Assembly: GCF_048569485.1 (NCBI RefSeq) | Contig: NC_134353.1 | Span: forward strand, 430,921,399-430,985,398 | From: Anomaloglossus baeobatrachus | Lineage: Eukaryota; Chordata; Amphibia; Anura; Aromobatidae | Reading direction: 5' to 3' | DNA length: 64,000 nt | In this document: one piece after another, positions 33,268-44,990 of the stretch | Position numbering within the stretch: position 1 is the first letter of the stretch | Layout of the letters: every line of letters starts with the position of its first letter | Program-made: the position numbers and the translations under genes | The notes under the pieces: model-generated | The model's input: only the letters and a program-made list of their open reading frames with translations | Told to the model about the DNA's origin: nothing | Database searches by the model: none

Positions 33268-33629
33268 ATTTTTATGTGTTGGTGTATGCCTGCCATTGTT
33301 TTCAATGGGGATTGAGTTGGTTCGCCGAACTTGTCCTCCTTTCGACGAACCAAACAGAACTCGAACTCTAGGGGGGTGGCTCATCTCTACTCACAAACAC
33401 AATGCTGCACAACTAAAATAGAAAAAAGCAACCAAAGGATAATGTGCTGATCACCATTTTGTGGGAAATACATAACATACTTCTGGATTTATTGAATGAA
33501 ACAGAACCTGCTACAGGTAGGCCTGTGTACCCACTCAGGAACAAGTCTTTGGAATCCCCCCCCCCCCTTTGTCTCTAGTGCCCACAGTGAATTTATTTTT
33601 TGAGCTCACCAAGGTAGACATTATGAAAT

Positions 33630-36110
33630 TACCGGACAACCCCTGTTATGGTCAGAATCTGAGCATTGCTGAGAGAAGGGCCTTGAGGGAATTAAGAGAA
33701 TAAGAATTTCATAGTCAAAGAGGCTGACAAAGGGGGTAACGTTGTCTTGTGGCCCCTTGACATGTATTTGGATGAAACTAAGCAACAGCTCCTGAATTCT
33801 AGGTTTTATTGTAGGCTACCATCGGACCCCACAGCTGTTTTCCAAACAAAGTTGGCAAGTTTATTGGACTCCGCCTTAGATCTGAGGGTTATCACCAAAA
33901 AAGAAAAGAGATTTTATCTGGGTGTCTAAGCCAACTACAGCTACTTTTTACCTATTGCCAAAGGTACATAAAAACCATGAACCATCCCCCTGGCCGCCCG
34001 ATTGTCTCGGGTATTGGTAGTTTGTGCGAGAAAGCCTGTTCCTATCTGGAATATTTCCTACAGCCTCTGGTGAAGTCACTTCCATCTCACATAAGGGACA
34101 CCACTCAATTCATACAAAAAACTAAAAAGGGACCTAGTTTTACCATAGAGTACCCTAATTGTGACATGCGATGTTGAATCATTGTATTCTAACATCTCAG
34201 ATCAGGACTGCATCAGAGCTGTGGGTTTTTTCCTAGATAAAAGGAAAATTCTGATAGGTTCCATGATTCGTTTATTATTGACCTTCTAAAGGGTGCTTTA
34301 CAAGATGCGACATCGCTAGTGCCATATCGTCGGGGTCGCGCCGTTAGCGACATCGCAGCGTGTGACACCAATGAGCGACGATCAATTATGGCAAAAACGT
34401 GAAAAATCGTTACTCATTGATACGTCGTTCATTTCCTTAATATCATTGCTGCTGCAGGTACGATGTTGTTAGTCGTTCCTGCGGCAGCACACATCGCTAT
34501 CTATGTGTGACATCGCAGGAACGACGAACATCTCTTACCTGCGTCCACCGGCAGGAAGGAGGTGGGCGAGTTGTTACGTCCCGCTCATCTCCGCCCCTCC
34601 GAGTCTATTGGACGGCTGCTGTGTGACAGTGCAGTGACGCCGCACGAACTGTCCCCTTAGAAAGGAGGTGGTTCGCCGGCCAGAGCGACGTCGCAGGGAA
34701 GGTAAGTCCATGTGACGGGTGTAAGCGAGGTTGTGCGCCACGGGCAGCGATGTGCCCGTGTCGCACAAACGATGGGGGCGGGTACGCTCGCTAGCGATAT
34801 CGGTACCGATATCACAGCGTGTAAAGTACCCTTTAACTTCATTTTGTCGCACAACTACTTTACCTTCGATGGCACATTTTATCGACAAATTACGGGCGTT
34901 GCGATGGGTGCACGTTGTGCCCCATCATTAGACAATTTGTTTCTTGGCTGGTGGGAGGCCACGGTTGTCTCTCTCTCTCTGAGCCCTTTCTTGATCACAT
35001 CTTGGGCTGGCACAGATACATAGACTACATGGCTTTCTTTTGGCATGGTACGGAAATGGACTCTAGAAGATTTATTTCCTCATTGAATAACACTTCCCTT
35101 AATATTTTTTCTGACTTCATTCATTTCTTCAACAGATGGGATCTTTCTTGATCTGATCTGAAGGACGGTTACACACAAATTTTTATCGGAAACCAACAGC
35201 TACGAACAGATTGCTTCATTTCTCCAGTTTTTATCCTCGATCATTGAAATTAAGTATTCCGGTTGGTCAATATCTGAGGGTCCGGCGGAATTGCACGGAT
35301 GAAGCAGATTTTCAGGCACAGGTAAGGAATCTTACTGAGCGCTTTGTTCAAAGAGGTTATCCAAAGAAACCTCTTTCTAGAGCCTATCAACGAGCAAGAT
35401 CTCAGACTCAGGAATCACTCCTGGTGCCCATGATGAGACTGGAGGATTAGCACATTCGTCTTACCACAAATTTCCACAATCAATGGAAACAATTTGGTAA
35501 GATCTCTGACCATTGGAAAGTCCTTAAAATTTATCCAAGGATTGGGGACCTAAATAGGGGATTGACCCTTGATTACAGCTAAGAAGGCGCCCAATCTTAG
35601 TGATCATCTTGTCAAAAGTCACTTTGTTAGACCTATGCAACGGGTGGAACGTGGATTGCCATATGTTGTCTCGCTTCCCTGTGGTGATTGTAACATCTGC
35701 CCCTACATGCAGCCTTTGCAGGACATGTTTACACACCCTACAGAGAATACTTGCCATAAACTTAAATCTTTTATCAACTGCAAAATATCATGTGTAATAT
35801 ACGTAATAATTTGCCCTTGCAATAAATTGTATGTAGGTGAAACCACGCAAGAATTGAGGAGACTTATCTAGAAGCATATTTTGACAATCAATTTGGCAAG
35901 CAGTGACCTCCTCAAAAGGTAAGAAGTTGACCCCTGTTGCTTCACATTTTTTCCTTAAACATGGTGGACACCCTACAGGTCTGAGGGTGGTTGGTTTGGA
36001 GAAAATCAAGGGTAATATCAGAGGTGGGGACATTAATAAATGCCTGTTACAACTAGAATCCAGATGGATTTGGTGCCTAAATGCTATCTCCCCGAGGGGT
36101 CTGAATAAGG
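33630..36110 (+). pseudogene. Penelope-like RT and GIY-YIG endonuclease, broken
   Basis: Remains of the single PLE polyprotein. From left to right: the pre-RT block with KNHxPPGRPIVSGIGS (~33,975-34,025), the RT middle with FDGTFYRQITGVAMGARCAP (~34,868-34,925) followed by LDNLFLGWWEA, the thumb/linker (to ~35,450), and the GIY-YIG nuclease part with CGDCNICPYM (~35,680-35,710) and CVIYVIICPCNKLYVGETTQ (~35,790-35,850), the usual Cys cluster and IY...YVG core. PLE polyproteins reverse-transcribe RNA at nicked DNA made by the GIY-YIG domain. A MITE (34,290-34,832) lies inside. The frame is broken in several places. Confidence 0.82.
34290..34832. mobile_element. Harbinger-type MITE (543 bp) in the PLE RT region
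   Basis: Ends AGGGTGCTTTACAAGATGCG (34,290) and GCGTGTAAAGTACCCT (to 34,832), flanked by TAA (34,287-34,289) and TTA (34,833-34,835), a TWA duplication with one change. Same family as 46,944-47,537 and 48,474-49,042. Interior: GCGACATCGC, CGTGTGACACC and CCGCCCCTCC-type phrases. Confidence 0.8.
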
Positions 36111-36763
36111 AGTTAATATTTACAGGTTTTTTGGGTTAATTTGTTGACTTATCTCCTTATTACTATATCTTGACCTCCTCTAGGATTATGCACTTTTTTG
36201 AACCAAACTAACTGCATTGCCCACTCTATGAAGATGTCGATCTATACTCCGGGATGGGTCTTTCATCACCCTTGGACCTACATAGGACAGTTCCTTTGGA
36301 TTGATACACCATGATGCCTTATCATCTGGTCACTGGACTCTCTAAATTTTGGACTCTCTGGACTTTCTTATTCTGAATGTTGCTTATATTCCTCAAGTTC
36401 CTCCTGGGAGGTCTTTATCGCAATCACCACTGGCTATCTTTCTTCTATAAACATTTGTTCTGCATGGGTTTTTTATGTATTTTTGTATATCTATTATCTA
36501 CCAGTTGGTTATGAGGAATTATTGTTGTATTCATATTGGTTTTATTTGTATATACTGTATTTCAAGAACCAAAATTAAATTCTGTAAAAGGGGAGCAAAC
36601 ATATGTAATAAAAATCTATCTGTATATTACTGCGTAAGCGTCTCCGTTTCGAACTATATGCAGGCCTGATTTGTCCTTTTGGACACAGACTTATGGTTTT
36701 ATCTTTGCAGATTTTGTAGCAAGCTAATATTGCATTGTAACATATGTGCTACGCTTAAATATT

Positions 36764-37197
36764 GTATGTTATGTATTCCCCACAAAATGGTGATAATCAC
36801 ATTATCCCTTTGGTTGCTTTTTTCTATTTTAGTTGTGCAGCATTGTGCTTGTGAGATCTGGGAGATATTTACATCTTTTGCACCTATTATCCTCTTTAAG
36901 CCTGCTGCAGCATGCATTTACTGCCTATAATTCCTATACTCTGCTTTATAATAATATGTTTGCTGCTATTTGCTAAGCTTTCTGTATAATGCATTTACTG
37001 CCTATACTCTTCAAGTCTGCTGTATAATGCATGGCTGATAATATTTGCAAAGCCTGCTACATAAGGCGTTTGTCATTTATTTTGTAACCATGGGGATATC
37101 TGGATCCAGATCGCGCTTGCATAATACACATCTCTTATATGTTTATCCATTACTCTGGCATCGTTTGCGATGTCTGCAGCTTTGTACTCACAGTCTT
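36764..37197. repeat. Right inverted arm of the PLE (uninterrupted)
   Basis: The reverse complement of the three left-arm pieces. It keeps single copies of the two target sites (TTAA near 36,897; CTCACAAG in reverse near 36,850) and so is the reference for both nested insertions. Confidence 0.8.
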
Positions 37198-38800
37198 AGG
37201 CAGCTTTCACACTTGCGTTGAACGGCATCCATCACAATACGTTGTGTGACGCATGTGACGGATGCGTTGTAAATAGTGTGATTATAAAGGCAACGGATTC
37301 CTGTGGAATAACGAGTTGCGTTAAGCCGATAGAGAGAGCCCCCATCATCACTGCACACACCCCAGCACTACCACCCCCATCATCATCCCCGCACACACCC
37401 CGGCAATACTGCCCCCATTCTCACTGCACTCACCTCGGCACTACCGCTCCCATCTTCACCGCACGCAGGCACTATCGAACACATCATCACCGCACATACT
37501 ACCTCAGTGACGTCCCCGCTGACAGCTCACTTCAGTTGCTACGGGAAGGTCACAGTGAGCGGCGGTGTTCTACTGCCATTCCAGTCAGCTTCATGTAGCA
37601 GAGTTGGATGCGTCGCAGGACCTAGTGTGGATTACGCCGGACCTGGAGGGGTATTTGGGGATTAATAAAGTGGTCAAAGACAGGGTTTTTTTATCTTTTA
37701 TTCCAAATAAAGTATTTTTTTGGGTGTATGTGTTTATTTACTTTTACTCACAGGTTAATCATGGTGGGTGTCTCATAGACGCCTGCCATGATTAACCTAG
37801 GACTTAGTGGCAGCTATGGGCTGCTTCAATTAACTCCTTATTACCTCAATTGCCACCACACCAGGGCAATTTGGGATGAGCCACGCAGAGTCCCAGGACG
37901 GTCGCATCTAATGGATGGGGCAATTCCGGGTGGCTGCTGGCTGATATTTTTAGGCTGGGGGACTCCCCATAACGTGGGGCTCCCCATCCTGAGAATACCA
38001 GCTTTCAGCCGTGTGGCTTTATCTTGGCTGGTATCAAAATTAGGGGGGGACCGCACGCAGTTTTTTAAAATTATTTATTTATTGTACTGCACGATATAGA
38101 CCCGCCCACCGGCAGCTGTGATTGGTTGCAGTGAGACAGCTGTCACTCAGCGTGGGGGCGAATCTGACTGCAACCAATCATAGGCGCCGGTGGGCAGGGG
38201 AAGCAGTGAATACTAGATGGAATAATGAGTGGCCGGCATTTTCAAAAGAGGAAAAGCCGCCGGAGCGTGATCGGTGAGTATGAGAGGGGGAGAGAGACCA
38301 TGAGTGATTTTAAACGATTTAATTGTTCTGCTGGACATGCTCAGTAGAACGTGACGGAATTAGTCAGCGGATTCCACCGTTTAGCGCATAGCGGCGGAAT
38401 CCGCTACCATAAACAATCATTAGACACCTTGGTGGATTCCAACGGAATCCGTCAAGGTGCGTTACTTTAACGACCCAAAAAAACGTTACATGTAGCTTTC
38501 CCTCCGCCCGACGCTGTGTCAAAATAACGACGCAGCGTCGTCCAGCGGATAAAACGCAGACACTTGTGTTACAGTGAGTCGTCAATACAAGTCTATGGAG
38601 AACTAAGCTTTGCAGTGCAAAACCCAAATGGCAAAAACAATTGACATGTCAATTGTTTTTGCCATTTGGGTTTTGCACTGCAAAGATGAGTTTTTGACCA
38701 AAGTTCTGCAACAAAAAGGCTGCAGTTTGAACTGCATAGCGCGGTTCACAAAACCAAATTCCCATAGACTTTGCTTGAAAAGCAGAACACATCTATTTTG
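37198..38800. mobile_element. Composite MITE carrying the CCAATCA module (right end unclear)
   Basis: It starts GGCAGCTTTCACACTTGCG right after TTA (37,195-37,197), a Harbinger-like start. 37,330-37,500 is a CACCCC-rich degenerate repeat. 37,600-38,280 is the shared ~1-kb module in reverse (TTTGGGTGTATGTGTTTATT, GGCTTTATCTTGGCTGGTAT, GGTTGCAGTGAGACAGCTGT). 38,340-38,600 has inverted GGATTCC/GGAATCC blocks. No right terminus or duplication was found. Confidence 0.5.
38608..38685. repeat. Perfect 78-bp palindrome
   Basis: 39 + 39 bp with no spacer and no mismatch, centred between 38,646 and 38,647 (centre CAATTGACATGTCAATTG; outer ends CTTTGCAGTGCAAAACCC and GGGTTTTGCACTGCAAAG). Confidence 0.95.
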
Positions 38801-38860
38801 GCATTAAATGCTGCAGTTGAAAAAGCAGGTAAAAAGCAAAGTGCGTTCTTACCCTTATTA

Positions 38861-39525
38861 AGCTATGTGCCCACGCTGCAGAAAATGCGCGGATTTTGCC
38901 GCGGATTTCTCGCGTAAAAGCCACGGATTTTCCAGAAATCTGCAGCACAGCTACTCCCCAGCCATTTCTATGGCATTTGGGAAATGCTGTGCCCACGCTG
39001 CGGATTTTTCTGCAGCGGAAATCGTGTAGATTTTCGTGTGGAAAAATCTGCAGCATGTCAATTATTGTTGCGGATTTCTCCGCAGGGTCCCATATACTTA
39101 CCTGCCTTGATAGAGACCCGAGTCACTTTCTCCGTCCGGTGTAGCGGCAGCAGCGCGGTGGATCCAGCCAGGTACAGCAAGGAAGAGGTGGGCGGGGCCT
39201 GCACGAGCTCCGGTCATGTGACAGCCGGAGCTAGTTCAGGCCCGCCCACCTCCAGCAGTGAACCAGACGCTGCCTGACAGTGACCTGGCCGCCAGAAAGC
39301 GAGGTGCTGCATGATGGAGGAAAGTATGAGCACCCCGATCACTGCAGCACTTGTTCTGCATTGAAGATGCAGTGCCGAAGCCATGGTACTGTATCCTCAA
39401 TGCAGAATGCCCGCACCATATCCGCAGCATTGAAACAGAGAAAGTTCTGTTGCGGATTTCTGGGAGCACCTGCGGAATGTCTTGCGGATATATCCGCAGG
39501 ACACTGTCCCCGTGGGCACATAGCC
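38861..39525. mobile_element. MITE with AGCTATGTGCCCAC ends (665 bp)
   Basis: Ends AGCTATGTGCCCACGCTG (38,861) and GTGGGCACATAGCC (to 39,525), TTA on both sides (38,858-38,860; 39,526-39,528). Interior rich in GCGGATTT/AAATCCGC phrases. Same family as 26,679-27,039. Confidence 0.82.
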
Positions 39526-39528
39526 TTA

Positions 39529-39779
39529 GTGTGCAAGTTTTTTGCTAAGCAGCCGCCCCTCCCCTCTAATTTGAAGGGTTGAGTTGCTTTGACATCAGCA
39601 TCTTGCACCTAGGCTGCAGCCGCCTTCAAAAGGAAGGTTTACCACATTCTGTTTGTGCATGCATCATCTGGCCTGGCACCTTTGGTAAAGGAATAGCCCG
39701 GACTGGTGCCCCAGGGGGGCTCAAGGGAGGGCAGCATGACTAGGAGGGATGCTAGACCAGAGGGTTAATAAAGGGTTAA
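39529..39779. other. No gene; possibly the left terminal region of the Ngaro-type element
   Basis: About 250 bp between a MITE and the Ngaro-type fossil. I could not show a repeat shared with the right side, so it is left unassigned. Confidence 0.4.
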
Positions 39780-39999
39780 ATGTAAAGTATGTTTAGTCGT
39801 AGAGGAACACTGGGAGTGGAACTAAAAGGTGCAGATAAGGTCAAGGGTCAGTTTGAATGGTCAGGGGGTGGTGCTAGAGAGGGTCATATATATATAGGTC
39901 AGATTGGGGGTGGGGGTCAGCATTCATACCTGGACAGCGTTCTGAATCATTCATTCCTACCTGGAAGTCCTGAATCATTTGGATCCTGAAGATGGAGGG

Positions 40000-41460
40000 C
40001 CTCGTGGCACAGATGAAGAGGATGGTGGAGCAGCACGGCGAGCACTGGATGGAGGAACAGCTATAGCGATGGTCCGGTGAAGTTGGAGACTCTGAAGATG
40101 TTACCCCCTCTGCCTCCGAAGCAGCAGCGAAGATCGCGGACTCCAGAACGCCTCAGCCCGGACACAACACCAAGGAGAAGGCAGCGGATGAAAAGCCCCA
40201 GCGGAGGAACAACGGCAGCGGCAACAGCGGTGGATACAGAAGAAGGGATATTGTTGGGCCTGGGCCAGAAGTCGGGACGCAAGCAACAAGGCAGCGGGGC
40301 AGTGAGCAACGTGGCCGGCCACTCCTCCACTTCCGGGTCGCGGCGCTCTGTGATGACGCGCGTGTCGCGACCATGTAGCCAGGCACGGTCACCTGACTCT
40401 GCCCGCTCATCTGGCCCTGCCCGCTCTGCGGACCCTGCACGCTCACCTGACCCGGTGCGCTCAGCTGATGCGGCGCTCTCGCCTGACCCGGTGGGTCTGT
40501 GCCGCGGTCACGTGGGACGGCAACGGGATCACCTGTCCAGGCTGACCAGAAAGTAAATAAAAAGGGACAATGCAGCGGCGCCAGGCGACCTAAGAAAAGC
40601 AATGAGGACTTCAAATGAAAATCAGGCGGTGCCTATGCTGGGGCATAGGGCTCCAATGACTGCAGTGGCAGCAATGACAGAGACTGCCTGGAACATCGGG
40701 GTCAGGCCGTCGTCGAAGGGACGACGACATGTCGGCGGGGTCAGCAGCACGGCGCGGGGATGCTTTACAGCAGGCCTCAGGAACAATTACTACAGGAATA
40801 TTGGCTTATGGAGCGCCAGGGACGGCGCCGCACAGGTAGAGCCTGCCATACGGTGGGCTCCCTGTACCTGGATCCAGTGAGGAGGACGACATCATAGAGG
40901 ATGACGACGCAGATTATGACATCACAGATGATATCGCTGGCAACGGCGAACCGGCTGGAGTGCGATGCGGAGGACATGTGACGGCTGTTTCGGGCCCCTC
41001 TCGGAGTCAGCCTGGTAAGACCACGGTTTTCCCCATTTCTAGTATTTCTGGTTTGCAGTTGGTGGTGAGGCTGGTGGTATGGGTGGCGTGCAGGGTTTGA
41101 ATGTGGTTAGTGGAGGTATGGACGGTTTACACGGTGGCCCGAGTAGTGGGCAAGGTATGAATGTGGTGCCTGGTGACGGCAGTATGGTATGGCATCTGAA
41201 TTGTTGCGTTTTTTTGTTAGGGGTCTTTTCGCCCCCGTGGGGGGCCCTAGCATGGTTTGGCAGGGTGCGTCTGGCATAACGGGACAGGATTATTTGGGCA
41301 CTACAGCTGGTGCAGTAGCTGGCGGGATTGGTGTTGGTGTGCCCGTTCCAGTGATAGCAGCTGCAGCTACGGTAGATGCAGTCCATTTGGACGACAAGGC
41401 TAGAGGAGAGGTGTATGTATGCTTTGATGGCCCATTGGGGGTGCATTTGAAACAGGAGGT
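40000..41460 (+). pseudogene. Ngaro-type gag-like region (fossil)
   Basis: Pro/Ser/Arg-rich and repetitive coding-like text (for example short SPDPARSADPARSP repeats near 40,400-40,490) ahead of the polymerase, where gag-like genes of this order lie. Recognised by position and composition only. Overlapping frames on the opposite strand are shadows. Confidence 0.45.
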
Positions 41461-42099
41461 TAGGGAGAAAATATGGACGAATATGTGGAAATATTTTCTT
41501 TGCTTCCTTTGGAGAAGTTTAACCTTGATAGGGTTAAACCAGACGAGAGTAAAAAAGATGAGGAAGAGCGACGGCGTTATCGACTTATCCCTCGCACGTT
41601 TCAGAATTGGTTGCAAGCTTTTGTGATATTGGCCAGTGTAGTAGGAGAAAAGGCTCCGGACAACTGTTCGTCTCTTTGTTGTTATTTGGACACCATAAGT
41701 GAGGCGTACAGGACTTATGGTGGAACTGCTTGGCTACGATATGACGAGCAGTTTCGTCAGAGGAAAGCGGTTAGACCCAGCTTGCGGTGGAATCAGAAGG
41801 AAATTAGTTTATGGATGCGGCTGATGGCTGCGCCAAAGTCGGTTTCGCAGTCCTTTCCAGGGAGTTCCGGTGGGGGGCCATTTCGCGCCTCTTCGGGGCC
41901 CAAGAAAGGTGTTTGTTGGCAATTCAAGGAAAGGACTGCCATTTTGGATCCACCTGCCGTTTTAAGCACAAGTGTTCGGGGTGTGGCGACAACCACAGTT
42001 TCCTCAAATGCTTTAGGAAAGGAAAAGGGAAGGCCTCAGAGTCTTGGTCAAAAAGGGAGGACACCGGTGAAGGTAGACAGGATGGTGCCGTTCTTAAAT

Positions 42100-43600
42100 A
42101 GATATCAAGATCGGGTGACTGCAGAGTTATTGTATGAAGGTTTTAGTTTTGGTTTTAAAATACCATCAGTTGTTGAGCCTGGCGAGATTCGTTTGAAGAA
42201 TTTGCAGTCGACTCGCTTACACGGGAAGACTGTTTCTGAGAAGTTGCGAAGGGAGGTGGAATTGGGACGGATGGCGGGCCCATTTGATGCCCCTCAGTTG
42301 CCAGACTTGGTAGTATCCCCATTGGGTTTGGTACCAAAATAAGAACCTAATAAGTGTCGGCTGATCCACCATTTGTCCTATCCTACCGGTAGGTCAGTGA
42401 ATGACTGTATTGATCCTGAGCTAGTATCAGTATCATATTTTTCATTTTGATAGGGCGGTGGCATGGTTGAGGAAGTTGGGCTGGGGTTCACTTTTAGCAA
42501 AAACGGACATTGAGGTCGCCTTCCACCTTTTACCTGTACACCCAGTAAGCTTTCACCTTCTGGGATGTTGGTGGGAGAACAAGTTTTATGTGGATTGTTG
42601 TTTGCCTATGGGCTGTTCGATTTCGTGTTCTTACTTCGAGAAGTTTAGTTGTTTTTTGGAGTGTGTAATTAAGGAGGAGGCGGGTTTGGATTCAGTGTTG
42701 CATTACTTGGATGACTTTTTTTTTGTGTATGGGGCCTGGTGGATCTCCGCAGTGTTTCCTTTTGCTTCGGACAGTGGAGCAGATTGCTCGCCGCTTTGGA
42801 GTTCCGTTGGCACCTGAGAAAACAGAGGGTCCAGTTACGGTTTTGAAATTTTTGGGAATTGAGTTGGATACAGTTACTATGGAATGCCGTTTGCCAGAGG
42901 GCAAGTTGTTGGATTTGAGGAATTGTGTTCAAAGGGCTTTGGAGGCTAAGAAAATTCTTTTGCGGGATTTGCAGTCCCTCCTGGGAAAGTTGAACTTTGC
43001 TTGTAGGATTTTGCCTATGGGAAGAGTATTTTCCAGTCGTTTGGCACAAGCCACTGCCGGTGTGTCACATCCTTTACCTTTTATAAGTTTGAAGGTTGAG
43101 CATAGGGCGGATCTTAGAGTGTGGTCCTGTTTTTTACAGTTGTATAACGGGCGGTCATTGTGGATTCGGGAAGTGGTGTCAAATGAAGAGTTGGTCCTCT
43201 ATACGGATGCCACGGGGTCCAGTGGTTTAGGGGCATACTTTGTGGGGAGATGGTGTGTTGGCAAGTGGCCTGAATCTTGGCGGGTTTCCGGTTTGACTAG
43301 AAATTTGGCCTTGTTGGAACTTTTCCCTATTGTGGTGGCTGTAGAGGTTTGGGGACAAGATTTGAGAGACAGGAAGTTGCGTTTTATGTGTGACAACCTG
43401 GGGGGTAGTTCAGTGTGTTAATAAGCTGACAGCTGATTCTCCTCCAGTGGTGTATCTTTTGCGGAATATGGTGTTGAAGTGTCTAGAGCTTAATCTGTGG
43501 ATTTGTGCTGTTCATGTGCCGGGGGTTTTGAATTCCGTGGCTGACGCTTTCTCGCTTCCAGTGGGACAGTTTTCGATTGCTGGCACCAGAGGCGGAGCAG
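42100..43600 (+). pseudogene. Ngaro-type reverse transcriptase / RNase H region (fossil)
   Basis: RT blocks: LLAKTDIEVAFHLLPVHP (~42,495-42,550), LPMGCSISCSYFEKF (~42,605-42,650) and LHYLDDFFFV (~42,700-42,730), the DIRS-order form of the catalytic box. RNase H blocks: LVLYTDATGSSGLGAYF (~43,195-43,245), NLALLELFPIVVAVEVWG (~43,300-43,355) and LRFMCDN. The element copies its RNA and resolves the product into the genome with the recombinase that follows. A fossil. Confidence 0.8.
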
Positions 43601-43689
43601 CAGGAGACTGTGTGGCCCATCTGGTTGTGGGACCTGGTTTGCAGCCAGCCTGGGAATTGATCCAAAAGTCGGTGGCGTCCAGTACTTGG

Positions 43690-44302
43690 TGAAGTCATAC
43701 TGCAGCGTGGGATCATTGGCTCGAATTGATTAACGAGGTTGGGGGTGATGTACCTGAAGGTGACAGGGTTTATTTAGTTTTATTCATGTTGAGCAGAGCA
43801 AGGGAAGAAGGTTTGTCATGGTCGGCTGGCATGGCTTTCTTTTTTAAATTGTTGGGTTGGAAGGACGTCACTAAAGATTTCATGGTGCTTCAGGCATTGA
43901 AGGGCTACCGTAAGACAAAAGGTGAGTCAGGACCTCAGGCGCCCTGTCTCTTTTAAACTGCTGGGTGATTTGCTTTCGGGAGTGGAACTGTGGGGCGTAC
44001 CGGGTTTAGTAGAGTGCCCTGTCAGACAAGTGTCGTCTTTTTTAGAGGTGCGGGGTCCACGCGTGGGGTCTTTTTTGTGTCATCAAGATGGGTCAGCCTT
44101 GTCCAGCTACCAGTTTGTCTGGATCTTTCGGAGGTGCCTGCAGTGTTGCGGTCTTAACGAAGCAGAGTTCGCATCCCATTCATTACGGATCGGGGCAGCG
44201 ACTCAGGCGGCTTGTTGGGGCATGAGCGAGCAGGCTCTTCGCAAGATTGGACGCTGGGAATCGGCTAGGTATAGATCTTATGTGCGGCCAGCCCTGTTGT
44301 AA
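43690..44302 (+). pseudogene. Ngaro-type tyrosine recombinase (fossil)
   Basis: The C-terminal part shows the recombinase signature HSLRIGAATQAACWGMSEQ (~44,178-44,235) followed by ALRKIGRWESARYRSYVRP, i.e. the H-x2-R block and the Tyr block of this class. These elements integrate by strand exchange, without an integrase and without target duplication. A fossil. Confidence 0.82.
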
Positions 44303-44399
44303 GATGTTCAGGGGTGGGGCGAAGGTGATTTTGCTTGGTCTTCATTACCTTTTTCCTTCCCCATGTTCCTCCCCATTCCCACCCTCCTGTATTTCACTT

Positions 44400-44990
44400 T
44401 TGTTTCATAGGTTTACCGCTGTTGGTGTGGGTGCTGGGTCACTCGTATGTCTATTGGGGTGCTTTTCGTGCGGGTGTCAGACCTAATGGCCGTCAGTTGG
44501 GGGTCCTTAGAGAGAAGGCGACGGTGCAGTGGATCGGCGTTAGAGGCATGCTGTGGAGTGAAGTTTTGCCTACCTGGCGCTATCATTCAGAATTGGATAG
44601 ACCACCGGATGTGTTAGTACTGCACGTAGGTGGGAAGGACTTGAGTCTTCGGGCATCTAGAGATCTGATTCAAGACATAAAATGTGACTGTCTTCGGCTC
44701 TTGTCATCCCACCCGGGTTTAGTGATAGTGTGGTCTGACATAGTTGCGCGAACGGCATGGAGGCACGCTAGATTGGTTGAGGGAGTCAATAGAGCGCGAG
44801 TGAAAGTTAATCGGGAAATTGGACGTTTTGTTTCTCGCGTGGGGGTGTCGCAGTTAGGCACCAAGATTTGGAATCTTCATCCGCTGAATTTTTGCGTCGG
44901 GACGGTGTCCATTTAAATTCGCTTGGCATTGATATGTGGGCCTTGGGGCTTTTGGATGGGGTAGAGAAGGCGTTGGTTTTGTGGGAGGAC
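44400..44990 (+). pseudogene. SGNH-hydrolase-like part of the Ngaro-type element (fossil)
   Basis: VWVLGHSYVYWGA (~44,425) is a block I-like nucleophile motif; DVLVLHVGGKDLS (~44,605-44,645) sits where SGNH enzymes have block III; and DGVHLNSLGIDMW (~44,903-44,940) resembles block V with its catalytic His. SGNH/GDSL-like hydrolases are reported in some Ngaro-type elements; their role is unknown. A fossil. Confidence 0.65.

Larger units (their letters stand above)
28669..33389. mobile_element. 4.7-kb non-autonomous hAT-type element (copy B)
   Basis: Ends TAGAGATGAGC (28,669) and GCTCATCTCTA (to 33,389), with the 8-bp duplication CTCACAAG (28,661-28,668) / CTCACAAA (33,390-33,397), the hAT signature. 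The uninterrupted right PLE arm near 36,850 shows a single CTCACAAG followed by CACAATGC, confirming insertion. No transposase. Contents: the CCAATCA module (~29.0-29.6 kb), a tRNA-like stretch, a CT-rich block, a very long palindrome (30.56-32.0 kb) with a PLE-derived insertion in its left arm, and a hAT MITE (32,780-33,267). Confidence 0.82.
23686..37197 (+). mobile_element. Penelope-like element with inverted arms, three nested insertions
   Basis: One old PLE. Coding core ~33,480-36,760 (RT then GIY-YIG). Left arm: 23,686-24,101, then 28,621-28,668, then 33,398-33,480. Right arm: 36,764-37,197, the reverse complement of those three joined. The arms share AAGCTGCAGACATCGCAAAC, GATCTGGATCCAGATATC, GCATGCTGCAGCAGGCTTAA and so on. 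Insertions: a TTAA-flanked element (24,102-28,616), a hAT-type element (28,669-33,389) and a Harbinger-type MITE (34,290-34,832). PLEs with inverted flanking repeats are known. The coding core has several breaks. Confidence 0.75.

Noticed and set aside
36662-36692. CTGATTT-GTCC-TTTT-GGAC-ACAGAC, a possible hammerhead relic in the PLE tail
   Set aside because: Both core segments are changed; too decayed to call, though the position would fit.
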